This document shows, one piece after another, positions 17,875-25,591 of a stretch of DNA of 64,000 bases. The translations under genes and the position numbers were made by a program. Positions within the stretch are counted from its first letter, which is position 1, and every line of letters starts with the position of its first letter. The stretch is from Candidatus Amarobacillus elongatus (GTDB lineage Bacteria > Chloroflexota > Dehalococcoidia > Tepidiformales > Tepidiformaceae), in the NCBI GenBank assembly GCA_016703545.1, contig JADJBX010000008.1, positions 12,482-76,481 on the forward strand, given 5' to 3'. Under the pieces are notes generated by a model, which saw only the letters and a list, made by a program, of their open reading frames with translations, did not search any database and was not told the origin of the DNA.

Positions 17875-19233
17875 TCGTCGTCTTCCTCCCCAAGGATTCG
17901 GTCGAGCACCTGTTCGAACTCCTCGGAGGAGTAGCACTCGATGGTGATGCGGGCGCCGCGCTTCTGGGGTTGGACCATGACGCGGGTGCTGAGGGCGCGG
18001 CGGAGGCGCGCCTCGATGTCGGCGTAGAGGGCGTCGCGACGGGCGGCGGCGCTGCCGCCACCACTGCCGCTCGCGCCCGGCGCCGGGGGCGTCGCGGCCA
18101 CGGTGCGGCGCACCATCGCCTCGACGTCGCGCACGCTCATGCGGCGCTTGATCACGTCGCGCCAGGCGTTCATGCGCAGCTTCGAATCCGGCAGGCCGAG
18201 GAGGGCGCGCGCGTGGCCTTCGGTGATTTCGCCCGCCACGAGGCTGCGGCGAATCTCGGGCTCCAGTTGGAGGAGGCGAAGGGAGTTGGCGACGGCGGCT
18301 CGGCTCTTGCCCACGCGCCGTGAACACTCTTCCTGTGTGAGGGCGTATTCGTCGGTCAGGCGGCGGTAGGCGAGGGCCTCCTCGATGGGGTTGAGGTCCG
18401 CGCGCTGGATGTTCTCGATGAGCGCGAGCTCCAGGAGCTCGGTGTCGTCGGCGGCTTCGTGGAAGATGACGGGGACGGTTTCGAGCCCGGCGAGGCGCGC
18501 GGCCTGAAGCCGCCGTTCGCCCGCGATGAGCCGCACGCCGCCCGTCTCGTCGCGGCTGACGATGAGGGGCTGAATGATGCCGTGTTCGCGGATGGATTCC
18601 GCCAGTTCGCGCAGTTTCTCGGGTTCGAAGTGCGTCCGGGGCTGTTCCGGGTTCGGTGCGATGACGTCGAGGTCGAGGTATTCGGGACCGCCGCGGCGCA
18701 CGGGGCGGGCGGGTTCGGCCAGCGCGGCCGGTGCAGGCGCCGCGGGGACGGGCGTGGCGACGGCTGCCGGGGCCGGTGGGATCGGCTCCGGCGCGCGGGA
18801 CCGTGATGGCGCGGCCGCCCGTTCGCGGTTGGCGGGGGCTTCGGCGGGAGGGCGCGGCGCGCGTGGCGGCGCAGCGGGGGCCTCGGTCACGGCGGACACG
18901 GAGCGCCGGGCTCGGCCCGGGCGGCGACGGGTTCAGGCTGGGGACGGGTGGCTCGGGCTGCCTTGCGACGGGCGCGGGCGCCTCGGCCACCGGTTCTGGC
19001 TGCTTCGCGACGGGGGCGGGTTCGGCCTGGACGACCGGCGCGGGCGCCGGGGGCGGGACGGCGGCTTCCGGCTCGCGGGCCTCGGGGGCCTGGGGCTCGG
19101 GCTCGCGAGCGGGTTCGGGCGCGGGCGCAGGCGCCGGGGGCGCCTGCTGGGCGGGAGGAGCGGGGGGCGCGGCGACGCCACCGCCGAAGAGCGCATCGAG
19201 TCCACGGCCGAGGCCGCGCTTGGGCTGAGTCAT
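17871..19233 (-). CDS. parB: Chromosome-partitioning protein ParB (apparent frameshift in linker)
   Basis: The N-terminus is the ParA-contacting motif (TQPKRGLGRGLDALFGG). A Pro/Ala-rich linker of ~100 residues then leads to the ParB core: EQPRTHFEPEKLRELAESIREHGIIQPLIV, the CTPase motif GERRLQAARLAGLETVPV, ENIQRADLNPIEEALAYRRL, and a helix-turn-helix LTQEECSRRVGKSRAAVANSLRLL. A C-terminal dimerisation region ends in EEDDE. N- and C-parts are in different frames; the shift lies in the linker at about 18890-18950 and seems to involve two indels. ParB loads on parS and slides as a CTP clamp. GGAGG precedes the ATG at 19233. Parts are intact, so an assembly error is likely. Confidence 0.93.
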
Positions 19234-19321
19234 CGTGCTGCCTCCAGACTGGTCCAAATCCCCGTCTCGAGCGGAACCGGGACCCGGCGGGAACCGGGCA
19301 CCGGCAACCGGGAACGCGCGG

Positions 19322-20095
19322 TCACGCGGGCACCTCGACGCGGCCGAGGAGTTCGCCGGCGAGAGCGTCGTAGGCTGTGGCCGCGCGCCCGCCGGGTTCG
19401 TACTGGAAGATGGAGATGCCGTGGCTCGGCGCTTCGCTCAGCCGGACCGCGCGCGGGATGACCGTTTGGAACACCTGCGTGGTGAAGTGGCTGCGCACCT
19501 CATCCACGACCTGCTGTGCGAGACGGGTGCGCGCATCGAACATGGTCAGGACCACGCCGAGGACGGAGAGGCCGGGGTTGAGGGCGCGCCGCACGAGCTC
19601 GAGCGTCTCCATCAGGCGGCTGAGCCCTTCGAGCGCCATGTATTCGCACTGCACGGGGATGACGACGCTGTCGCTCGCGGTGAGCGCGTTGATGGTGAGC
19701 AGCCCGAGCGAAGGCGGGCAATCGATGAAGATCCAGTCGTATCGGTCGCGCAGGGGGTTGAGGGCGGCGGCGAGGCGGCGTTCGCGGGCCATCGCGGGGA
19801 CGAGTTCCACTTCGGCCCCGGCGAGCGCGGCGCTGGCGGGAATGAGGTCGAATTCGTCGTTTGGCACGCGCACGATGCACTCGCTCGCGGGCACTTCCTC
19901 GAGAAGGGCATCGTAGACGCCGGTGAGTTCGCGGCCGTCGATGCCGGCGGCGCTGCTGGCGTTGGCCTGGGGGTCGAGGTCGACGAGGAGGACGCGCTGG
20001 CCGCGGCGTCCGAGGGCGGCGGAAACGGAGACGGCGGTGGTGGTTTTGCCCACGCCCCCCTTCTGGTTCACGAACGTGACGATCCGTGCGCCCAT
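19322..20095 (-). CDS. parA: Chromosome-partitioning ATPase ParA/Soj
   Basis: A 257-residue deviant Walker ATPase: ARIVTFVNQKGGVGKTTTAVS (deviant Walker A KGGVGKTT), VLLVDLDPQANASSAAG (A'), and Walker B WIFIDCPPSLGLLTINAL. It ends in the typical YDALAGELLGR. The start at 20095 overlaps the stop of the PfkB gene (TAATG). It pairs with ParB to move origin regions. An 88-base gap to parB holds degenerate ACCGGGAAC-type repeats (19273-19316). Confidence 0.96.
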   Translation of the reverse strand: MGARIVTFVNQKGGVGKTTTAVSVSAALGRRGQRVLLVDLDPQANASSAAGIDGRELTGVYDALLEEVPASECIVRVPNDEFDLIPASAALAGAEVELVPAMARERRLAAALNPLRDRYDWIFIDCPPSLGLLTINALTASDSVVIPVQCEYMALEGLSRLMETLELVRRALNPGLSVLGVVLTMFDARTRLAQQVVDEVRSHFTTQVFQTVIPRAVRLSEAPSHGISIFQYEPGGRAATAYDALAGELLGRVEVPA

Positions 20096-20916
20096 TACGC
20101 GGCCTCCCGTCGCAGGTGTGCTTCGATCATTCCCCGGGTGGGGACCCCGGCGAGGCCCGGCGCCTGGACGGCGAGCGCCCCGGCGGCGAGAGCCCAGCGG
20201 CAAGCCTCGGTCAGGTCCGAGGTTTCGAGCATGCGAACGGCGAAGGCGGCGGCAAAGCAATCGCCCGCGCCGGTGGGTTCGACGGGAGTGGCCGGGAGCG
20301 CCGCCAGCGGAACCGGCGGGAGGCCAGGTGCGAAGTGGGTGGCGCCGTGTGCACCACGGGTGACGAGCACATGCGCACCCGCCGAGGAGGCTGCCGACGC
20401 CAGCGTGTCGGGGTGAGCGGTGTCTTCGTCACTGTAGAAGAAAAATGCGCCGTCACGCGCGAACCGCTGGACGTGCGGCCATGGTTCCGGGAGCGGTGAC
20501 ACCCGGCCTTCGTCGTCGTGCGTGCGCAGCAAACCCTGCAAGGCGACGGCGACGAGCCCGGGCGGCTTTGGCGGCACACCGGAGAGCTCGTGGTAGGCGG
20601 GCGCGAGGAAGAGGGCGTCGGCATCGCGGCAGGCGTCCTGGACGAGGCCGAGGGGGATGGGCGAGCCCTCCTGCAGGAGGAGCTGCGTGCGGTGGCCGGC
20701 ATCGTCGTAGGTGTTCGCGTAGCGGGCCGCCTGCCCACCGGGCGTTGCGCTCACGCTGATGCCGTCGAGGGCGTCCGCGGGGTAGCCGTGGGGGATCGCG
20801 GAGACGAGGGTCACGCGTGCGCCGAGCGCGACGCACATGCGCGCCGTGTACAGCGACGGGCCCCCGGGCGCCCAGCCCCCGGGCGCCCTGTCTTCCGCGA
20901 CGTTGCCAGCGACCAC
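20095..20916 (-). CDS. PfkB-family carbohydrate/nucleoside kinase-like protein
   Basis: A 273-residue ribokinase-fold protein: N-terminal VVAGNVAEDRAPGGWAPGGPSLYTARMCVALGARVTLVSAI (substrate-side GG motif), and C-terminal signature TPVEPTGAGDCFAAAFAVRML with the DTGAGD-type anion hole and catalytic Asp (here PTGAGDCF). The substrate is unknown. It is embedded between jag and parA, where bacteria usually have rsmG or nothing, and overlaps the parA start by one base. GTG 20916 is used as start because the frame reaches the jag stop soon upstream. Confidence 0.8.
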   Translation of the reverse strand: MVAGNVAEDRAPGGWAPGGPSLYTARMCVALGARVTLVSAIPHGYPADALDGISVSATPGGQAARYANTYDDAGHRTQLLLQEGSPIPLGLVQDACRDADALFLAPAYHELSGVPPKPPGLVAVALQGLLRTHDDEGRVSPLPEPWPHVQRFARDGAFFFYSDEDTAHPDTLASAASSAGAHVLVTRGAHGATHFAPGLPPVPLAALPATPVEPTGAGDCFAAAFAVRMLETSDLTEACRWALAAGALAVQAPGLAGVPTRGMIEAHLRREAA

Positions 20917-20939
20917 GATGTGCGTCGTCCTGCTCCTGT

Positions 20940-22085
20940 TCAGCGGCGGCTGATGACGACCTTGCGGTTTTCGCCTTCGCCAATGCTGTTGGTTTCGAGT
21001 TCCGCGTCCTCTGCCAGCGCCAGGTGCACGAGACGGCGTTCGGCGGCGGACATCGGCTCGAGGGTGATGGGCGAGCCGTGCTCGCGGACGCGTTCGGCCA
21101 TGCGCTGGGCGAGCGAGACGACCTGCTCCTCGCGGCGATGGCGGTAGTGCTCGACGTCAATCGTGACGCCGCCCTTGCCGGGGTAGCGCCGGCTGACGAT
21201 CAGGTTGACGACGTACTGGAGCGACAGGAGCGTGTCGCCGCGGCGGCCGATGAGGAGGCCGAGGTCGTCGCCGCTGATGTCGATCACGGCGAGGGCCATC
21301 CCCAGCCCGTCGCCGGGCGTGATCGGCTCGCGAATGTTGAGGGAGGCGTCGATGTCGAGCAGGCGGAGGATGTCGTCGACCGTCTGCGCGGCGAAGGCGA
21401 CCTCCTCGGCGTTGATGTCGGGGACGATGTTGCCTTCGGGTTCGAATGCGCGGCGTTCGCGGCGCTCGCCACGTGGGCGCGAAGGAGGTTGTTCGCCGCC
21501 GGAGCCGCGTTCCGGCCGGTCGCCACCGTTGCCGCGGTCGGGGCGGTCGCCGCCGGGTCCGCGTCCCCGTCCGCCGCGTTGGCCGCGTGGACTCGGGGCG
21601 GAGGTGTCGGGCGCGGTCTCGGCGGGGGCTTCGCCGCGCGGGCGCAAGAAGTCCTGTTCGGTGAGCTTGGGCGTGGCGGTTTCGAGGGGGAGCCGCCCAC
21701 CGCGTCCGCCGCGGTCACGCCCGGCGCCACCGCCACGTTCGCCGCCGCGGTCACGGTCGCGCGGGGGGCGGTCGCCGGAAGGCTGGCGGGGAGGGCGGTC
21801 GCCGGTACGTTCACGGTTCTGGCCGCCGCGCGGGGCGCCGCCACGGTTTTGGGGCCCGTGCGGGATGCGCGTGTCGGGGGCTTCGCGGGGGCTGGCGACA
21901 GGGGCAGCCTGCCCGGCGATGCGGTCGACGCGCACGATGGCGTCGCGTCCGCGCTTGAAAAGGCCGCCCTTCGCGCCTTCGTCGAGCACGGTGAACTCGA
22001 CTTCGTCGCGGCGGGCGCCAAGGATGGCGAGCGCCCTATTGAGGGCGTCTTCGACGGTTTTGCCGCTTGCTTCGGCCTGGTCCAT
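20940..22085 (-). CDS. jag: Jag/KhpB-like RNA-binding protein (Jag-N, KH, R3H)
   Basis: A 381-residue protein. The N-terminal Jag_N domain (SGKTVEDALNRALAILGARRDEVEFTVLDEGAKGGLFKRG) is followed by a ~150-residue RGG-rich, Arg/Gly/Pro/Asp linker. A KH domain comes next (DLGLLIGRRGDTLLSLQYVVNLIVSRR) and a C-terminal R3H domain (ERRLVHLALAEDAELETNSIGEGENRKVVISRR). The protein binds RNA and in other bacteria associates with YidC and influences cell elongation. The RGG linker is much longer than in Firmicutes homologues. It overlaps yidC by 50 bases. Confidence 0.95.
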   Translation of the reverse strand: MDQAEASGKTVEDALNRALAILGARRDEVEFTVLDEGAKGGLFKRGRDAIVRVDRIAGQAAPVASPREAPDTRIPHGPQNRGGAPRGGQNRERTGDRPPRQPSGDRPPRDRDRGGERGGGAGRDRGGRGGRLPLETATPKLTEQDFLRPRGEAPAETAPDTSAPSPRGQRGGRGRGPGGDRPDRGNGGDRPERGSGGEQPPSRPRGERRERRAFEPEGNIVPDINAEEVAFAAQTVDDILRLLDIDASLNIREPITPGDGLGMALAVIDISGDDLGLLIGRRGDTLLSLQYVVNLIVSRRYPGKGGVTIDVEHYRHRREEQVVSLAQRMAERVREHGSPITLEPMSAAERRLVHLALAEDAELETNSIGEGENRKVVISRR

Positions 22086-22926
22086 TCGGTGTCCTCGGTT
22101 CGGGGGCGGGTTGTGCCACGGGCGGCTGCGCTGAACGGGTTGCCGAGGCCGCGGCCATGGCGGGCGCGGGCGACTTCAGCAGGGGCTGGATGTTCAGCGC
22201 GGGCAGTCCGTAGGTGACGATGTTGAACCCAATCTGGATCAGTGAGTTCACCGTCCAGTAGAGGCTGACGCCCGTTGGGAAGCTGAGCGCGAAGAACGCG
22301 AACATGATGGGCATCATGTAGGCCATCATCTGCTGCTGCGCGCGGGCGCGTTCGTCGGTCACGGTCGTGACCGTGGTCTTGGTCTGCAGCCAGGTTGTCG
22401 CGCCCACGAGGATGACGAAGAGCCAGGCGGGGCTCAGGTAGCTCGAGGCGTCGTTCGGCGAAAGCTTCAGGTCGATCCCGAGGAAGAACTCGTTAATCGG
22501 CACCGCGTGCTGGATGTAGTTCCAGGAGTAGAGGTGCGTCGAGAGCGCTTCCAGGGCTTCCGGGCTTTCGGGGAGCGTCTGGCGGATGGCATAGAAGAGG
22601 GCGATGAGGATGGGGAACTGCAGAAGCATCGGGCCCAGGCAGCCGAGCGGGTTCACGCCGGCGTCCCGGTAGAGCTTCATCATCTCCTCTTGCCGGCGCT
22701 TCGGGTCGCTGTACTTCTTGTTGATCTCCGCCATGCGCGGCTGCACCGCCTGCAGTGCGCGGGACTGGTGGAGCTGCCTTCGCGTCAGCGGGAACGTCAC
22801 GAGCCGGATGATGAACGTGAAGGCGATGAGGGCGAGCCCGAAGCTGCCGAAGAAGATGTTATTGAGCAGGACCAGGAAGTTAATCATCGGGTCCAGCAGG
22901 ACCAGCGTGAACACGTCACCGATCAT
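22036..22926 (-). CDS. yidC: Membrane protein insertase YidC/OxaA
   Basis: A 296-residue Gram-positive-type YidC: no large periplasmic domain, first helix at residues ~13-40, the conserved FTFIIRLVTFPLTRRQLHQSRALQ with the hydrophilic-groove Arg, a cytoplasmic coiled region (MAEINKKYSDPKRRQEEMMKLYRDAGVNPLGCLGPMLLQ), then helices around 110-130, 165-190 and 205-245 (LSFPTGVSLYWTVNSLIQIG). A basic Pro-rich tail ends RSKRQNRRRRPQ. It inserts membrane proteins with or without SecYEG. It starts within the stop of the PQQ-lipoprotein gene (ATGA) and overlaps jag. Confidence 0.97.
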   Translation of the reverse strand: MIGDVFTLVLLDPMINFLVLLNNIFFGSFGLALIAFTFIIRLVTFPLTRRQLHQSRALQAVQPRMAEINKKYSDPKRRQEEMMKLYRDAGVNPLGCLGPMLLQFPILIALFYAIRQTLPESPEALEALSTHLYSWNYIQHAVPINEFFLGIDLKLSPNDASSYLSPAWLFVILVGATTWLQTKTTVTTVTDERARAQQQMMAYMMPIMFAFFALSFPTGVSLYWTVNSLIQIGFNIVTYGLPALNIQPLLKSPAPAMAAASATRSAQPPVAQPAPEPRTPNGPGRSKRQNRRRRPQ

Positions 22927-24092
22927 TTGGCGGCCTCGCTCACGCCGATCTGCACGACTGACCGCTTGACCGGGTCGGCGACGAAGAGCTTGCCTTCGGT
23001 GGTGGCGATGTAGGCCTTTCCGCCCGCGGCGGTGAGCCCCGCGCGGATGGTGCCCGCGCCTTCAATCGGGACGGTGTTGTAGGCGGTGCCGTTGCTGGCG
23101 TCGATGAAATGGACCACGGGGGCGCGGTCGGCGAGGACGAGGACGCCGTCGATGAGCACGGGGGAGGCTTTCACTCTTGTCCCCGCATCATACGGTTTCC
23201 ACTTCGTCGACATCGTAGTTATGTCCAGTGCATAGACCTTTCCGGAGAAATCGCCGAAGTAGGCGACGTTGTCGGCGAAGGCGGGCGTGGACCAGACCCA
23301 ATCCTCGGCGACGAACTCCTTCCCCTTCTGAACGCCGGTCGCGGCGTCCAGGATGTAGACCTTCTTGTCGAGGGTGGGGACGAAGAGGTCGGTGCCGTTG
23401 AGGAGGGTGAGGTCGGCGATGGCGCCGGTGGCTTCGAAGGGTTGCTGCCAGCGCTGGGAGCCATCGAGGCCGAAGCTGCGAACCTTGCCGTCCATGGTCG
23501 CGACGATGATGGAGTCGTCTTTGACGACGGGTGGCGCCCACATGCCCTTGCCGAGGGACTTGCCGCCGGCGCTCCAGCCCACGGGCAGCTGCCCGTTGTC
23601 CTTGTTGACCGCGTAGAGGTGGCCCTCGGTGGTTCCGAAGACGAGGAGGTCGCCGGCGAGGACGGGGCCGGCGACGATTTTGCCCTTGATATCGGCCTGG
23701 GTGGCGATGCGTTCGCCGCGGCCGTCGGGAGCATTGATGCGGAAGAGGGCGCCGTCGTAGGCGGCGATATAGAGGGTCTGGCCGTCACGGACGGGGGCGC
23801 TGTAGACGGCCTTGATGTGGTAGGCGTCTTCGTCCTGCTGGTCGTTGGAGGGGAATTCCCAGAGGAGTGGCTGGAGGGAGCCGCCGGTGGTGGATTTGGG
23901 GTCGGAAACGGCGCGGGCGGCGTCGAGGTCGACGGCGACGAGGCGGTCGTTATCAGCGAAGAAGTAGGCTGTGGATTCAGAGACCGCAGGACTCGCCCAG
24001 CCTTCGGGTTGCCGGACCTTACCGCACGCGGCGGCGGTCAGGACGAAGAGTGCGAGGAGCAGCCCCACAGCGAGGAAGCGGGGGTTGTTCAC
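22923..24092 (-). CDS. PQQ-like beta-propeller lipoprotein
   Basis: A 389-residue secreted lipoprotein: signal peptide with lipobox LTAAAC (residues ~18-23), then repeated beta-propeller blades with the AxDxxxGxxxW-type pattern (VPVGWSAGGKSLGKGMWAPPVVKDDSIIVATMDGKVRSFGLDG, VYILDAATGVQKGKEFV, VYALDITTMSTKWKPYDAGTRVKASPVL). It resembles PQQ-binding-repeat and BamB-like propellers; since the organism is probably monoderm an outer-membrane BAM role is unlikely. It is coupled to yidC by a 4-base overlap, so a role in quality control of membrane or surface proteins is an inference. GTG 24092 gives a standard signal peptide; ATG 24119 is the alternative. Confidence 0.82.
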   Translation of the reverse strand: MNNPRFLAVGLLLALFVLTAAACGKVRQPEGWASPAVSESTAYFFADNDRLVAVDLDAARAVSDPKSTTGGSLQPLLWEFPSNDQQDEDAYHIKAVYSAPVRDGQTLYIAAYDGALFRINAPDGRGERIATQADIKGKIVAGPVLAGDLLVFGTTEGHLYAVNKDNGQLPVGWSAGGKSLGKGMWAPPVVKDDSIIVATMDGKVRSFGLDGSQRWQQPFEATGAIADLTLLNGTDLFVPTLDKKVYILDAATGVQKGKEFVAEDWVWSTPAFADNVAYFGDFSGKVYALDITTMSTKWKPYDAGTRVKASPVLIDGVLVLADRAPVVHFIDASNGTAYNTVPIEGAGTIRAGLTAAGGKAYIATTEGKLFVADPVKRSVVQIGVSEAAK

Positions 24093-24196
24093 GCTTGCAT
24101 GGTAGCAGGGCAGGCGCATCGCGCGAGCGGCGGCGTTTGCGGGATGGTGCGGCAGGATCGGACGTTGCGAGGCGGACCCGAGCTAGTATCGAGGAC

Positions 24197-24691
24197 TGTT
24201 TCACGTGCAGCACAGTGAGCGAATGCGGCATGGCACCGTGATCGCGGAATCGGCGCTCGGGTGCGGGATTCGGCGAAGAGCGCCGGCTGGGGTGCATGGG
24301 CTCGGCCAGCCGCAACGGCAATCGCCGGCCCCCACCGTGTTCCACGTGAAATCGCTCATGGAGTAGATCCGCTTGAGCAGGATGGCACCGTGTTTCATGT
24401 GGTGGGCGTAGCTCCACGTGAAACACGTGGAGTTCTGGGCGTAGTGCGGAAGACTGTCGCGGTCTCCGTTCCTCCCATAGTGTTTCACGTGGAGCGACGG
24501 CCCGTTACGAATCGGCCGGGGCCTTCCGTCGTACGTCCCACTCCCCGAGCGCACGCTCCCAAGCGTGTTTCACGTGGAGCGCAGGGGCGGTCGATGTTTG
24601 CGGTCTCCGCGGTGTTCCCGCATGCGTGGTGAGGAGGCGCGCTCCGCAGGAAACTGCGGAGCGAGGTAACGGCCGCGCTCCACGTGAAACA
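24197..24691. promoter_or_regulatory. parS cluster (six strong sites, one weak) in a 640-base gene-free gap
   Basis: The gap 24120-24760 has no credible gene but repeats a near-palindrome close to the bacterial parS consensus TGTTTCACGTGAAACA. The sites are TGTTTCACGTGCAGCA (24197), TGTTCCACGTGAAATC (24338), AGCTCCACGTGAAACA (24410), TGTTTCACGTGGAGCG (24481 and 24566) and CGCTCCACGTGAAACA (24676), each 13-14 of 16 to one of the usual consensus forms. TGTTTCATGTGGTGGG at 24391 is weaker. Three of the sites share one non-palindromic arm (GGAGCG or its complement). The position, about 5 kb upstream of parB in the same neighbourhood, fits the origin-proximal ParB loading zone. Confidence 0.85.
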
Positions 24692-24760
24692 GATGGATTC
24701 GTGAACAGGGGTTCGTGACTGCGTGACCTGTGGCGCCGCCCGAGGAAGAGCGAGGGGCCG

Positions 24761-24970
24761 CTAGGGGACCGGGTCGTAGCCGCTGCGGCCCCACGGCGTG
24801 CACCGCGCCAGGCGCTTCACCGCCAGCCACGTTCCCCGCAGCGCCCCGTGCCGCTCAATTGCCTCGACCGCATACCGGCTGCAGGTGGGTTCGTACCGGC
24901 AGGATGGCGGCAGGACCGGGGAGAGGACCCGCTGATAGCCCGCGATGAGCCGCAGGAGGAGCCACTTCAT
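24761..24970 (-). CDS. yidD: Membrane protein insertion efficiency factor YidD
   Basis: A 69-residue protein with the full family signature: LLRLIAGYQRVLSPVLPPSCRYEPTCSRYAVEAIERHG (the Cys-R-x3-T-Cys-S-x-Y core) and WLAVKRLARCTPW followed by GYDPVP at the C-terminus. It is a small membrane-proximal factor that aids YidC/Sec insertion. The ATG at 24970 overlaps the end of rnpA by 4 bases. Unusually, yidC does not follow directly: the parS cluster and the propeller lipoprotein lie between. Confidence 0.95.
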   Translation of the reverse strand: MKWLLLRLIAGYQRVLSPVLPPSCRYEPTCSRYAVEAIERHGALRGTWLAVKRLARCTPWGRSGYDPVP

Positions 24971-25353
24971 TCCGGAGCCCCCTGCGTGCGCCGTGGCTCC
25001 TGTGGTGACGGTGATGCGGCCGGCGCCGGCGGCGTCGCGCGGCGGACCTGGCGTGCGACCGAGGTGGAGAGCTCCGGCCAGCGAGCGCCGAGAGCACGAG
25101 CGCGGGCGGTGATGACAAGGTCGAAGCCGCCGACGTTCCCGAGGGCGTCCGCAGCTTCGCGCAGGCGGCGCTTGGTGTGATTCCGGACGACGGCGGACTT
25201 CGCGATCCGCTTTCCCACGGCGAACCCCCACCGGGGATGGTCCAGGCCGTTGGGGAGCGCGCGCACAACGAAAAGGGGACCGCTGGTCACGGTCCCCTTC
25301 GCGTATGTGGTGTCGAATTCGAGCCCTTTGCGGAGCCGCCAGGCGCGCTCCAT
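24967..25353 (-). CDS. rnpA: Ribonuclease P protein component
   Basis: A 128-residue basic protein with the RnpA features: ERAWRLRKGLEFDTTYAKG, then the RNR-type RNA-binding helix RWGFAVGKRIAKSAVVRNHTKRRLREA (residues ~41-67) and DLVITARARA. It binds the RNase P RNA to process tRNA 5' ends. A C-terminal Pro/Ala/Ser tail of ~25 residues extends past the usual end. It begins 13 bases after the rpmH stop, with GGAAGG upstream. Confidence 0.95.
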   Translation of the reverse strand: MERAWRLRKGLEFDTTYAKGTVTSGPLFVVRALPNGLDHPRWGFAVGKRIAKSAVVRNHTKRRLREAADALGNVGGFDLVITARARALGARWPELSTSVARQVRRATPPAPAASPSPQEPRRTQGAPE

Positions 25354-25366
25354 GAGGACGTCCTTC

Positions 25367-25510
25367 CTAAACGACGGTCAGCCGCTTCCGGCCTTGCTTC
25401 CGTCGCGCCTTGAGCACCAGCCGGCCGGCGCGCGTCGCCATGCGCTTCATGAAGCCATGGTTTCGCTTGCGAGGGATCCGATGGGGCTGGTAGGTGCGCT
25501 TCGTTGACAC
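25367..25510 (-). CDS. rpmH: 50S ribosomal protein L34
   Basis: A 47-residue protein reading KRTYQPHRIPRKRNHGFMKRM, then ATRAGRLVLKARRKQGRKRLTV, the standard L34 sequence. It starts at GTG 25510 behind a strong GAGGAGGAG Shine-Dalgarno. Together with rnpA and yidD it marks the origin-proximal region, but dnaA is not next to it; the upstream gene is a lytic transglycosylase on the same strand. Confidence 0.97.
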   Translation of the reverse strand: MSTKRTYQPHRIPRKRNHGFMKRMATRAGRLVLKARRKQGRKRLTVV

Positions 25511-25591
25511 GAGCTCCTCCTCAACTTTCCGTGAACGTTCACCATAACATCCCGCCTACCCGGCGGGGAAATCGATGCCAAATCGGCCCGT

